This document shows, one piece after another, positions 1-8,391 of a stretch of DNA of 64,000 nucleotides. The stretch is taken from NCBI RefSeq assembly GCF_035917275.1, contig NZ_CP108508.1:7378001-7442000 (forward strand). The letters run 5' to 3'. Source of the DNA: Streptomyces sp. NBC_01237 (lineage in GTDB: Bacteria > Actinomycetota > Actinomycetes > Streptomycetales > Streptomycetaceae). The number at the start of each line of letters is the position of its first letter. The stretch's first letter is position 1. A program made the position numbers and the translations under genes. The notes beneath the pieces are model-generated. The model was given only the letters and a program-made list of their open reading frames with translations, made no database searches and was not told the origin of the DNA.

Positions 1-431
1 TCGGCCTGCCGCGCTTCGGCCTGGTCCTGCCGTTCAAGGTCTTCGCGGTCCTCGCGCTCGGCTGCTACACCTCCGCGTTCATCTGCGAGGTGCTGCGCTC
101 CGGCATCAACACCGTGCCCACCGGCCAGGGCGAGGCCGCCCGCAGCCTCGGCATGTCCTTCGGCCAGACGCTGAGCCATGTGGTCCTGCCGCAGGCCTTC
201 CGCTCGGTGATCCCGCCGGTCGGCTCGACCCTCATCGCGCTGGCCAAGAACTCCGCGATCGCGGGAGCGTTCAGCGTCACGGAGCTGCTCGGCACCTACA
301 AGACCCTCAATGAGCTGGGCTACAGCATCATCTGGACGTTCATCTGGATCGCCGTCGGCTACCTGATCATCACCCTTTCCATCAGCGCGCTCTTCAACGT
401 GCTGGAGAAGCGCTGGGGAGTCGCCCGATGA
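1..431 (+). CDS. gluC: Glutamate ABC transporter permease GluC, 3' part
   Basis: The reading frame is open from base 3, so the gene begins before the window. The visible 142 residues are the C-terminal half of a polar-amino-acid inner-membrane permease. The EAA loop that contacts the ATPase is visible (GQGEAARSLGMS, then LPQAFRSVIPP). Hydrophobic segments follow, up to the end at VLEKRWGVAR. The stop overlaps the start of the next permease as ATGA, so the two are translationally coupled. Paired permeases of this type belong to GluABCD systems in actinobacteria; the ATPase and binding protein would lie upstream, outside the window. The glutamate specificity is inferred from family resemblance and the paired arrangement. 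Confidence 0.85.
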   Translation, partial: GLPRFGLVLPFKVFAVLALGCYTSAFICEVLRSGINTVPTGQGEAARSLGMSFGQTLSHVVLPQAFRSVIPPVGSTLIALAKNSAIAGAFSVTELLGTYKTLNELGYSIIWTFIWIAVGYLIITLSISALFNVLEKRWGVAR

Positions 432-1300
432 CCGCACGCTCCATGCCCACGGCCACCGCGCTCTACGACATCCCGGGCCCGCTGACCCGCAGACGGCACT
501 TCCTCTACGGGGTCGGCTCCACGATCCTGATCCTCGCGCTGGTCGGCTGGGTCATCTATCTGCTCTTCGACACCGACCAGTTCACCAGCGAGAAGTGGAC
601 GCCCTTCGAGTACAAGGGCATCCAGGAGCTGCTGCTGCGCGGACTGGGCAACACCCTCAAGGCGTTCGGGTACGCCGCGGTGCTGTCACTGGCACTCGGT
701 GCCCTGCTCGCCGTCGGCCGGCTCTCCGCGCACCGGCCGGTGCGCTGGATCTCGACGCTGCTGGTCGAATTCTTCCGGGCCATGCCGGTGCTGGTGATGA
801 TCTTCTTCATCTTCGTCGCGCTGAAGGTGCAGCCGCTGCCCGCGCTGGTCGCCGGGCTGACCCTCTACAACGGTTCCGTCCTCGCGGAGGTGTTCCGTAC
901 CGGCATCAACTCGGTGGATCGCGGTCAGCGGGAGGCCGCGTACGCGCTCGGCATGCGCAAGACGCAGGTCACGACCTTCGTCCTCGCACCCCAGGCGGTA
1001 CGCGCCATGCTCCCCACCATCATCAGCCAGCTGGTGGTGGCCCTGAAGGACACCTCGCTCGGCTATCTGATCACCTATGAGGAATTCCTCCACGCGGGAA
1101 AGCTGATCGCGTCGAATCTCGACTACGATCTTCCCTTCATCCCTGTGGTGATGGTGATCTCACCCATCTACATCGGGATGTGCATGCTGCTTTCCTGGTT
1201 CGCCACCTGGGTGGCGAAACGACAGCGGCGCAACCCGAAGACCGAGGCGGTGGATGTGGCCCCGGCCGAACCAGGGACGCTGCTGCCGGGAGGGCAGTAG
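428..1300 (+). CDS. gluD: Glutamate ABC transporter permease GluD
   Basis: A 290-residue membrane protein starting with the ATG that overlaps the gluC stop. It has an N-terminal membrane segment (about residues 22-45) and then the HisM-type permease domain: LLLRGLGNTLKAFGYAA at the domain start, LVEFFRAMPVLVMIFFIF, and the EAA loop GQREAAYALGMRKTQ followed by APQAVRAMLP. It would form the heteromeric channel with GluC. The C-terminal tail is hydrophilic and proline/alanine-rich. It is the last gene of its operon, because the next gene is on the other strand and only about 30 bases away. Confidence 0.88.
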   Translation: MTARSMPTATALYDIPGPLTRRRHFLYGVGSTILILALVGWVIYLLFDTDQFTSEKWTPFEYKGIQELLLRGLGNTLKAFGYAAVLSLALGALLAVGRLSAHRPVRWISTLLVEFFRAMPVLVMIFFIFVALKVQPLPALVAGLTLYNGSVLAEVFRTGINSVDRGQREAAYALGMRKTQVTTFVLAPQAVRAMLPTIISQLVVALKDTSLGYLITYEEFLHAGKLIASNLDYDLPFIPVVMVISPIYIGMCMLLSWFATWVAKRQRRNPKTEAVDVAPAEPGTLLPGGQ

Positions 1301-1332
1301 CCGGGCAGCGCCCGCCCGGCAGCAGCCGGTGA

Positions 1333-2928
1333 TCACTTCTCGCGCAGCGGGACCGAGAGGTAACTCGGATCCGCACCGGGCGAGGAGAAGGTCAGCTGCG
1401 AGCCGGTCGGGTTGTGCTCGATGTACAGCGGATCAACGGTGTCGATCACCAGGGCGAGCCGGTGACCGGCCGGGACGTCGTAGGCCGTGGAGAACAGCTC
1501 CAGGTCCACGGGGAACGGCCGGCCCGGGGTCTGCCCGTGGAACGTGTAGGGGGCGTTGCTGACCAGTTTGCCGAGGCCGAGCGGCCCCACGTCGTAGAGA
1601 TAGGCGACGAGGGTGCCGCTCTCCTCGGTGCTGGTGACCGTGGTGTGCAGCGCGGCGGTGCCGCGGATGTGCCGGGCGGCGGCGTACGGCCCGGACTGCC
1701 AGACGCTCGCGAAGGCGCGCGGCAGCAGGGGGATGGAGGCGACGGGCGGCAGCTTCACGAACTGGTCGAGGGCGTTGGACAGCATGACGATGCCGCCGTT
1801 GGCACCCGAGTCGACATTCGCCAGGATCTTCTTCGTGCCGTCCAGCTCGATCCGGTGCTTCCCGGCGCCGACCGACTTCCAGTCCGGGTAGCCCTCGTAG
1901 CCCTTGTCGGTACGGGACTTGAGCTGGACCGGCCGCTCGGTGTCGATGCCGTTGCGCTCGCCCTTGAGATACCGGTCGAACCAGCGGTGCGTGCTCGTCC
2001 AGGTGTCGTTGGGCAGGCCGAGCAGTCCGGTGGCCTCGGCGGTGGCGTGGTCGCCGGGGCGGAACTCCAGGCGCTTGGGGCCGGTGAGCTTCTCGTAGAA
2101 CGAGGCGTACTGGTTGGGCGGGAAGATGGTGTCGCCCCAGGCGTTGCCCATCATGATCGCGGCGCCGTTGGCGTTGATCCGGTCCAGATACGTCGCGGGG
2201 GAGCGCTTCTTGCCCCAGGCGATCATGTCCGCTTCCTTGGCGAGGTTGGAGCCGAGGAAGTCGGTCAGGGTCCGGGTGAGTTCCTCGCCGGGGCGGCCGG
2301 TGAGCAGCCCCGCTCCGCCGAGGAGGGCGGCGGCCTGGAGGTGCTGGGTGCGGCCGCTGTAGATCGAATCGATGAGATCGGCCCAGCCGCTGAGCGCGGC
2401 GACGGCCTTGATCCGCTTGTCGTGCCCGGCGGCCAGCAGGCTGATGCCCGCGCCGTAGGAGACGCCGCCCATGCCGATGCGGTCCGGGTCGGCGGGGGTG
2501 TGGTCCAGCGCCCAGTCGATGACGGCGGAGACATCGGCGATGTCCGGCGGCCCGGCGACCTCGATGCTCCCGCCGGAGAGCCAGAAGCCGCGTGAGGTGT
2601 AACTGACCACCACGTAGCCGGAGTCGGCGAGCCGCTGGGCCTGTGCGGCGTACTCGATCTGTGGCATCCCCCAGCTGGTGGGGAGCACGATCAGCGGATG
2701 CTTCGTGCCTGCCGCGGCTCCGGCGGGGGTGAAGACATTGCCCTTGAGCGTGATGCCGCCCGAGCCGGGGATGTCGTGGAAGGTCAGGCCGGAGGCGGAG
2801 GCGCCCGCCGGAGCGGTGGCGGGCGGGGCGGCCGCCGCCGGGGCCGCCCCGAGGGCGGCTCCGGCGAACAGGACCGCGGCGGTCGTGATCGAAGCGGTGG
2901 TGCGCAGAGCCGGGTTCGGACGTCCCAC
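1333..2928 (-). CDS. Secreted alpha/beta hydrolase, X-Pro dipeptidyl-peptidase (S15)-like
   Basis: A 531-residue protein with a GTG start preceded by GAGGAG. An N-terminal signal peptide (hydrophobic stretch AAVLFAGAALGAAPAAAA) points to secretion. The fold is the S15/CocE alpha/beta hydrolase: nucleophile elbow GGVSYGAG, a conserved SGW, the acid region WGDTIFPPNQ and a candidate histidine in PGDHA. A C-terminal beta domain (PLGLGKLVSN, HRLALVIDTVDP) matches the jelly-roll domain of this family. Substrates could be proline-containing dipeptides or esters and cannot be told from sequence. The gene stands alone between two unrelated genes. Its upstream region carries repeated GGTAAC boxes. Confidence 0.8.
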   Translation of the reverse strand: MGRPNPALRTTASITTAAVLFAGAALGAAPAAAAPPATAPAGASASGLTFHDIPGSGGITLKGNVFTPAGAAAGTKHPLIVLPTSWGMPQIEYAAQAQRLADSGYVVVSYTSRGFWLSGGSIEVAGPPDIADVSAVIDWALDHTPADPDRIGMGGVSYGAGISLLAAGHDKRIKAVAALSGWADLIDSIYSGRTQHLQAAALLGGAGLLTGRPGEELTRTLTDFLGSNLAKEADMIAWGKKRSPATYLDRINANGAAIMMGNAWGDTIFPPNQYASFYEKLTGPKRLEFRPGDHATAEATGLLGLPNDTWTSTHRWFDRYLKGERNGIDTERPVQLKSRTDKGYEGYPDWKSVGAGKHRIELDGTKKILANVDSGANGGIVMLSNALDQFVKLPPVASIPLLPRAFASVWQSGPYAAARHIRGTAALHTTVTSTEESGTLVAYLYDVGPLGLGKLVSNAPYTFHGQTPGRPFPVDLELFSTAYDVPAGHRLALVIDTVDPLYIEHNPTGSQLTFSSPGADPSYLSVPLREK

Positions 2929-2966
2929 GGGTCACTCCTCACGCGTGTCAGTGCAAAGTGACCCGA

Positions 2967-3022
2967 CGGTAACCCCGGTTGTTTACCGCTGGTAACCGGT
3001 CGGTGTGTTGCGCGAGGGTAAC
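2967..3022. promoter_or_regulatory. Repeated GGTAAC boxes upstream of the secreted hydrolase
   Basis: GGTAAC occurs at 2968, 2991 and 3017. The first copy also forms a 22-bp inverted repeat, CGGTAA at 2967-2972 with TTACCG at 2983-2988. The region lies 40-95 bases before the hydrolase start and after the 3' end of the L,D-transpeptidase gene, so it should serve the hydrolase. The binding protein is unknown. Confidence 0.45.
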
Positions 3023-3065
3023 GATTGTTGGACGAGTTGTCAGTAGTGGGCGCGGGCGCCGCGGA

Positions 3066-4268
3066 TCAGCTCAGCGCGCTCTTCGTCCGCCAGTCGGCCC
3101 AGGAGACGTTCCACGCGCCGTAGCCGTTGCCCTCGGCCACCGTGCCCTTGGCGTCGGCCCCGGTGATCTCGAACGGGTCACCGACTAGCACCTGCTGGTA
3201 GAGCGACGCGGCGTTCGCGTCGCTCATGCCGACACAGCCCGAACTGTGGTTGACGCGGCCGAAGTAGGCGGCGTTCCACGGTGCGGCGTGCGCGTACATG
3301 CCCGACCAGGTCAGACGCATCGACGAGTCGACCATCTTGTCGTAGGCATCGCCGAGGCCCACCGTCTCGGAGCGCATGTTGATCGTGCCCTCCTTGGACA
3401 TCAGGACGGCCGTGCCCCGCCAGGACGCCTTGTCGCCGCCGGGCGTGCCCGCCGACATCGGGACGTCCATGACCTGCTTGCCGTCGCGGTGCAGGGCGAG
3501 CCGGTGGTTGTCGAGATCGACCTTGACCACCTGGGCGGCACCGATCGTGAACGTCGTCGTGTAGTCGCGTACGAACCAGCCGCCCGCCCCGCCCGTGTCG
3601 ACGCCGTTCAGCTCCGCGTCCAGGGTGACCTCGGTGCCGGACTTCCAGTACTCCTTGGGCCGCCAGTCGACGCGGTCCTTGCCCGAGTAGTCCTGGAGCC
3701 AGCCCCAGGAGCCCTCGGTGCTGTTCGAGGTGGAGACCTTCAGGCGCTTCTCCACCGCGGTCTTGTCCTTCACCGGGTTGTCGAAGACGATCGACAGCGG
3801 CTGCCCGATGCCGACCGTGGTGTTCTTCCCCGGGGCGAGGGTCAGCTTGTTGACCTTGTCCGCCGGTGCCGTGGTGAAGCCGGCCCGGTCGCTGCCGCCG
3901 TCGGTGTCCTTCGCCTCCACGGTGTACGCCGTGCCGGGCGCCGCGACCCGCTCGGACGTCCAGCTACGGCCGTCGGCGGATATCCGCCCGGCCAGTGCCC
4001 CGCCCTCGCCCCCGGTCACCGTGACCTTCTTGAGCTCGCCCCGCGCCAGCGTCACCTTCACCGGCCCGCCCGCGGCGGCCTTCGTGCCCCGCAGGTTCAC
4101 CGAGATGCTGGTGTCCGGAGCCTTCCCCGACCCCGCCACCGCGGTGGACCCGCCACCGGAACAGGCGGTGAGTGCGGCACCGAGCACCACGACCGGGCCG
4201 ATCAGGGCGTGCCGGGCGGGACGGCCGGCCGGGGCGATGCGGCGTATGTGCCGGCGTGCAGAGCTCAA
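3066..4268 (-). CDS. L,D-transpeptidase lipoprotein (YkuD fold, Ig-like domains)
   Basis: A 400-residue cell-wall cross-linking enzyme that forms 3-3 bonds between meso-diaminopimelate residues (LdtMt2-type architecture). A lipoprotein signal ends in the lipobox LTAC followed by SGGG. Ig-like domains follow (one ends near DRAGFTTAPAD, the second spans TTVGIGQPLSIVFDNPV). The YkuD catalytic domain is C-terminal, with YAHAAPW and the active-site motif HSSGCVGMSD, Cys being the nucleophile. I chose the TTG start at 4268 because GGAGG lies 8 bases upstream; an in-frame ATG at 4313 lacks such a site. The gene is divergent from a MurJ-like gene, so two peptidoglycan genes share one control region. 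Confidence 0.85.
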   Translation of the reverse strand: MSSARRHIRRIAPAGRPARHALIGPVVVLGAALTACSGGGSTAVAGSGKAPDTSISVNLRGTKAAAGGPVKVTLARGELKKVTVTGGEGGALAGRISADGRSWTSERVAAPGTAYTVEAKDTDGGSDRAGFTTAPADKVNKLTLAPGKNTTVGIGQPLSIVFDNPVKDKTAVEKRLKVSTSNSTEGSWGWLQDYSGKDRVDWRPKEYWKSGTEVTLDAELNGVDTGGAGGWFVRDYTTTFTIGAAQVVKVDLDNHRLALHRDGKQVMDVPMSAGTPGGDKASWRGTAVLMSKEGTINMRSETVGLGDAYDKMVDSSMRLTWSGMYAHAAPWNAAYFGRVNHSSGCVGMSDANAASLYQQVLVGDPFEITGADAKGTVAEGNGYGAWNVSWADWRTKSALS

Positions 4269-4291
4269 CGGGAAAACCTCCAGGACAAGTG

Positions 4292-4348
4292 CTTCTCGTG
4301 AGAAGAGAGGCATTTCCCCGGCCCAAGGTTCCGTAAATTTCCGGAAAT
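4292..4348. promoter_or_regulatory. Palindromes in the L,D-transpeptidase/MurJ divergent region
   Basis: Two short perfect palindromes lie just upstream of the L,D-transpeptidase gene: CTTCTCgtGAGAAG at 4292-4305 and ATTTCCGGAAAT at 4337-4348. They sit in the 252-base region shared with the divergent MurJ gene, close to the transpeptidase side. They are candidate operators; the regulator is not identifiable. Confidence 0.35.
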
Positions 4349-4520
4349 CGAGGAACTCCCGGTGTGACAACCGGCGCGGTGCGGGACGACAGGGCCCGCT
4401 CAGGGCGTACGGGTGTACGAGCCGCGCGGGGTACCCTCCACCCTCGGCCTCCGGCCGTCGGCACTCGGCCCGACGACCGGGCACGAGGCCCTCGACATCC
4501 TCGGAGACCAGGAGAGACCG

Positions 4521-6236
4521 GTGGGCGGAACCGACCCCGCACTGAGCCCCGCCGCCGGAACCGCCGCCGGAACCTCCGTCGCCATCGTCCCCGGCGCGGA
4601 GGCCGCCGGGGACGGCACGGCGAAGCCCGCTTCCGTGCTGCGCAGCGGAGCCGTCATGGCGGCGGGCTCCGTCGTCTCCCGCGCCACCGGCTTCATCCGC
4701 TCGGCGGTCGTCGTCGCCGCACTCGGCACCGGGCTTGCCGCCGACGGGTACACGGTCGCCAACACCGTCCCCAACATCCTGTACATGCTGCTCATCGGCG
4801 GCGCCCTCAACGCGGTCTTCGTCCCCGAGCTGGTAAGGGCAGCCGGACACCACGCCGACGGCGGAGCCGCGTACACCGACCGGCTGCTGACCGTGTGCAC
4901 GGTCGGCCTCGTCGCGCTCACCGCGATCACGGTGGCCGGTGCGCCCCTCATCGTCTCCCTCTACACCGACTACACGGGCCGGCAGGCCGAGCTGACCGTC
5001 GCCCTCGCCCGCTACTGCCTGCCGCAGATCCTCTTCTACGGGCTCTTCACCCTCCTCGGTCAAGTCCTCAACGCCCGCGGCCGCTTCGGCGCGATGATGT
5101 GGACCCCGGTCCTCAACAACGTCGTGATCATCGCGGTGTTCGGTCTCTACCTCTCGGTCGCGGCGGGCTCCGACGGCGCCCTCGGCGACGCCGACGCCCA
5201 GCTGCTCGGCTGGGGGACGACCGCCGGAACAGCGGTGCAGACCCTCGCCCTGATCCCCGCGCTGCGCGCCGCCCGGTTCCGCTGGCGGCCCCGCTTCGAC
5301 TGGCGCGGCAGCGGGCTGACCCGGCCGCTGCGCTCGGCGGGCTGGCTCGTGCTGCTCGTCCTGACCAACCAGCTCGCCTACTGGGTGGTGACCCGGCTCT
5401 CCACCGGTACCGGGCAGCGCGCCGTCGACCAGGGGGTGCCGGGCGGCGCCGGATACACCGCCTACAGCTACGCGTACCAGCTCCTGGTCGTCCCGCAGGG
5501 CATCATCACCGTCTCCCTGGTCACCGCGCTGATGCCGAGGATGAGCCGGGCGGCGGCCGACGGGGATGCGGCCGGGGTGCGGCGGGACGTCTCGTACGCC
5601 CTGCGGACCAGCGCCGCGGCCGTCGTGCCCGCGGCGGCCGTCCTGCTCGTGCTGGCACCGTGGGTGATGGGGTCGGTCTTCGGGTACGGGCGGACCACGG
5701 ACGCCGACATCGCGGTGATGGCAGGCATGCTGGCGGCCTTCGCACCGGGGCTGATCGCCTTCTCCGGACAGTACGTGCTCACCCGCGGCTTCTACGCGAT
5801 GAGCGACACCCGCACCCCCTTCCTCCTCAACCTGGTGATCGCCGGGGTCAACGCCGCACTGTGCGTGGCCGCGTATCTGCTGCTGCCCGCCCGCTGGGCG
5901 GTGACCGGGATGGCCGGGGCGCACTCGGTGGCGTTCTTCGCGGGGTTCGCCGTCACCGCGTATGTGCTGCACCGGCGCGTCCCGGGGGCGGGCGGCGGCG
6001 CGCTGCTGCGGTCGCCCGCGCTGGGGGCGCACCTCCGGCTGATCGCCGCGTGCGTGCCGGCCGGGGCGCTGGCGTACGGGGCGGCACGGGCGGTGGAGGG
6101 CGCGGGCGACGCGGCGGCCGCCGGGACCGGGGCCCTGGTGCTGCTGCTCGTGGTGGTCCTGCTGGCCCGGCCGCTGGGAATCGTGGAGATCGACGCGATG
6201 GTGACGGCGGGCCGGGGGCGGCTCCGGCGGCGCTGA
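4521..6236 (+). CDS. murJ: MurJ/MviN-family lipid II flippase homologue
   Basis: A 571-residue polytopic membrane protein of the MOP superfamily, which moves lipid II or a similar lipid-linked precursor across the membrane. An approximately 40-residue hydrophilic N-terminus precedes the first MurJ segment (AAGSVVSRATGFIRSAVVVAALG). Conserved MurJ features are NTVPNILYMLLIGGALNAVFVPEL, split here as NTVPNILYML then LIGGALNAVFVPEL, and a long series of hydrophobic helices consistent with about 14 segments. The GTG at 4521 is preferred because AGGAGA lies just upstream; longer in-frame starts lack a ribosome site. Streptomyces usually carry more than one MviN paralogue, so this need not be the essential copy. 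Confidence 0.82.
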   Translation: MGGTDPALSPAAGTAAGTSVAIVPGAEAAGDGTAKPASVLRSGAVMAAGSVVSRATGFIRSAVVVAALGTGLAADGYTVANTVPNILYMLLIGGALNAVFVPELVRAAGHHADGGAAYTDRLLTVCTVGLVALTAITVAGAPLIVSLYTDYTGRQAELTVALARYCLPQILFYGLFTLLGQVLNARGRFGAMMWTPVLNNVVIIAVFGLYLSVAAGSDGALGDADAQLLGWGTTAGTAVQTLALIPALRAARFRWRPRFDWRGSGLTRPLRSAGWLVLLVLTNQLAYWVVTRLSTGTGQRAVDQGVPGGAGYTAYSYAYQLLVVPQGIITVSLVTALMPRMSRAAADGDAAGVRRDVSYALRTSAAAVVPAAAVLLVLAPWVMGSVFGYGRTTDADIAVMAGMLAAFAPGLIAFSGQYVLTRGFYAMSDTRTPFLLNLVIAGVNAALCVAAYLLLPARWAVTGMAGAHSVAFFAGFAVTAYVLHRRVPGAGGGALLRSPALGAHLRLIAACVPAGALAYGAARAVEGAGDAAAAGTGALVLLLVVVLLARPLGIVEIDAMVTAGRGRLRRR

Positions 6237-6392
6237 CGTGGAGGCGGGCCCGCGCCGGTACCGGGTGGCCGCCCCGCCGGACGACGGCCCGCCGCTCGGG
6301 GAACAGGCGCTCGTCGGGTCGTTGTCCGAGGCGGTCCTGACGTTCGGGGCGGCACGACGCTACCCTGCGCGGAACGCTTATCGGAGGTACAC

Positions 6393-8210
6393 ATGCGCCG
6401 TTCCGTCGGCCGGAACACGTCGTTCTTAGCTGTTTTCGCTGTTGTCGCCTCGATCGGGGCCGCGGCCCCGGCCGGTTCCGCGCCGCCGGCCGCCACGCGC
6501 CCGGCGCCGGCCAAGTCGCCCGTGGCGGTGGGGTACGGGGGAGCTGTCGCGAGCGTCGACGAGGACGCCTCGGCGGCCGGTATCGAGGTGCTCCGCAAGG
6601 GAGGCAACGCGGTTGACGCCGCCGTGGCGACCGCGGCGGCGCTCGGTGTCACGGAGCCGTATTCGGCGGGCATCGGCGGCGGTGGCTACTTCGTCTACTA
6701 CGACGCGAAGAAGCGCACCGTCCGGACCATCGACGGCCGGGAGACCGCGCCGCGCAGCGCGGACTCCTCGCTCTTCCTGGAGAACGGGAAGCCGATCCCG
6801 TTCAACGACGCCGTCACCAGCGGCCTCGGCGTCGGTACCCCCGGTACCCCGGCGACCTGGGACAAGGCGCTGGACACCTGGGGCACCAAGTCGCTGCGTA
6901 CGCTGCTGAAGCCGGCCGAGCGGCTGGCCGACGACGGATTCGTCGTGGACGAAACGTTCCGCTCGCAGACCGAGGGAAATCAGGCCAGGTTCGCCGACTT
7001 CCCGGCGTCCGCCGAGCTGTTCCTGCCCGGCGGTCGGCTGCCGGTGGTCGGCTCGGTCTTCAAGAACCCCGATCTGGCGCGCACCTACCGGGAGCTGGGC
7101 CGCGAGGGCGTCGACGAGCTGTACCGGGGTGAACTGGCCGACGACATCGTCCGTACGGTCCGCCGGCCCCCGGTCGACCCGCGGGCCGACCGGGTGGTGC
7201 GGCCCGGCGATCTGACGGGCAAGGACCTCAAGGCGTACCGGGCGCTGCGGCAGGACCCGACGAAGGTCGGCTACCGGGGGCTCGACGTGTACGGCATGGC
7301 GCCGTCCTCGTCCGGCGGTACGAGTGTCGGTGAGGCGCTCAACATCCTGGAGTCCACGGACCTTTCGAGGGCCGGCAAGGTCCAGTATCTGCACCGGCTC
7401 ATCGAATCGAGCCGGATCGCGTTCGCCGACCGGGGGCGCTGGGTCGGCGACCCGGCGTTCGAGGACGTGCCGACCCGCGGGCTGCTGAGCCAGCGGTTCG
7501 CGGACTCGCGGGAGTGTCTGATCAAGGACGACGCGGTGCTGACCAGCCCGCTCGCGCCCGGTGACCCGAGCGACCCGACCGCCTGCGCGACCGGTGGGAC
7601 GGCCGCCCCGACGACGTACGAGGGGGAGAACACCACGCATCTGACGGCCGCCGACAAGTGGGGCAACGTCGTCGCGTACACCCTGACCATCGAGTCCACC
7701 GGCGGCAGCGGCATCACGGTGCCCGGCCGCGGCTTCCTGCTCAACAACGAGCTGACCGACTTCTCCTTCGCGCCCGCCAACCCGGCGGTCCACGACCCGA
7801 ATCTGCCGGGTCCGGGCAAGCGGCCGAGGTCGTCGATCTCACCGACCATCGTGCTGAAGCACGGCAAGCCGGTGCTGGCCCTGGGGTCCCCGGGCGGCGC
7901 CACCATCATCACCACCGTGCTCCAGTCCCTGACCGGCCATGTCGACCGGGGCCTCCCGCTGGTCGACGCCATCGCCGCGCCGCGCGCCAGCCAGCGCAAC
8001 GCGCCGACGACGGAGATCGAGCCCGGAATCTGGGACAGCCCGGTGCGGGCGGAGCTGGAGGCGCTCGGCCACGTCTTCAAGCTGAATCCGGAGATCGGCG
8101 CGGCCACCGGCGTACAGCGGCTGCCGGACGGCCGGTGGCTGGCGGCGGCGGAAAAGGTGCGGCGGGGCGGTGGCTCGGCCATGGTGGTGCATCCGAGCGG
8201 CAGGAACTGA
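6393..8210 (+). CDS. ggt: Secreted gamma-glutamyltransferase
   Basis: A 605-residue Ntn hydrolase that cleaves gamma-glutamyl bonds of glutathione and related peptides outside the cell. It has an N-terminal signal peptide and family motifs in order: RKGGNAVDAAVATAAALG, SAGIGGGGYFVYYD, then the autocleavage site ENTTHLT, in which the first Thr becomes the nucleophile of the small subunit. Further on are LNNELTDFS, KRPRSSISPTIV and GSPGGATIITTV. Length is normal. The start follows CGGAGG. Codon 12 (6426-6428) is TTA, the rare leucine codon read by the bldA tRNA in Streptomyces, so expression may be developmentally timed. A second, unsecreted family member lies at 59.9 kb. Confidence 0.92.
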   Translation: MRRSVGRNTSFLAVFAVVASIGAAAPAGSAPPAATRPAPAKSPVAVGYGGAVASVDEDASAAGIEVLRKGGNAVDAAVATAAALGVTEPYSAGIGGGGYFVYYDAKKRTVRTIDGRETAPRSADSSLFLENGKPIPFNDAVTSGLGVGTPGTPATWDKALDTWGTKSLRTLLKPAERLADDGFVVDETFRSQTEGNQARFADFPASAELFLPGGRLPVVGSVFKNPDLARTYRELGREGVDELYRGELADDIVRTVRRPPVDPRADRVVRPGDLTGKDLKAYRALRQDPTKVGYRGLDVYGMAPSSSGGTSVGEALNILESTDLSRAGKVQYLHRLIESSRIAFADRGRWVGDPAFEDVPTRGLLSQRFADSRECLIKDDAVLTSPLAPGDPSDPTACATGGTAAPTTYEGENTTHLTAADKWGNVVAYTLTIESTGGSGITVPGRGFLLNNELTDFSFAPANPAVHDPNLPGPGKRPRSSISPTIVLKHGKPVLALGSPGGATIITTVLQSLTGHVDRGLPLVDAIAAPRASQRNAPTTEIEPGIWDSPVRAELEALGHVFKLNPEIGAATGVQRLPDGRWLAAAEKVRRGGGSAMVVHPSGRN

Positions 8211-8232
8211 CCTCCCGGTCGGACGAGCACGT

Positions 8233-8279
8233 CGGCGGGACCGGTACGCGGCGACCTGTCGCGCGTACCGGTCCCGCCG
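8233..8279 (+). terminator. Strong hairpin after the gamma-glutamyltransferase gene
   Basis: An 18-bp perfect stem (8233-8250 with 8262-8279; arm begins CGGCGGGACCGG) with an 11-base loop, 23 bases after the stop. No T-run follows, as is common in Streptomyces. A transcription terminator is the simplest reading. Confidence 0.75.
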
Positions 8280-8391
8280 TCCTGACGCGGCTTCCGGCCG
8301 CCCCGGCCGGATGCGGGGCGGCCGGAGGCTCCGCGTCGGCAAGGAAGGCTCGACGGAGCCCTCAGGTCCAGCGGAAAGGCAGTCCCCCACA

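Noticed and set aside
1414..2595. 393-codon plus-strand frame opposite the S15-like hydrolase
   Set aside because: No motif and shadow composition; the minus-strand hydrolase has a signal peptide and a nucleophile elbow.
3066..6032. 988-codon minus-strand frame extending upstream through the MurJ gene
   Set aside because: Only the part from 4268 down encodes the L,D-transpeptidase with a lipoprotein signal. The upstream part is antisense to MurJ and has no domain.
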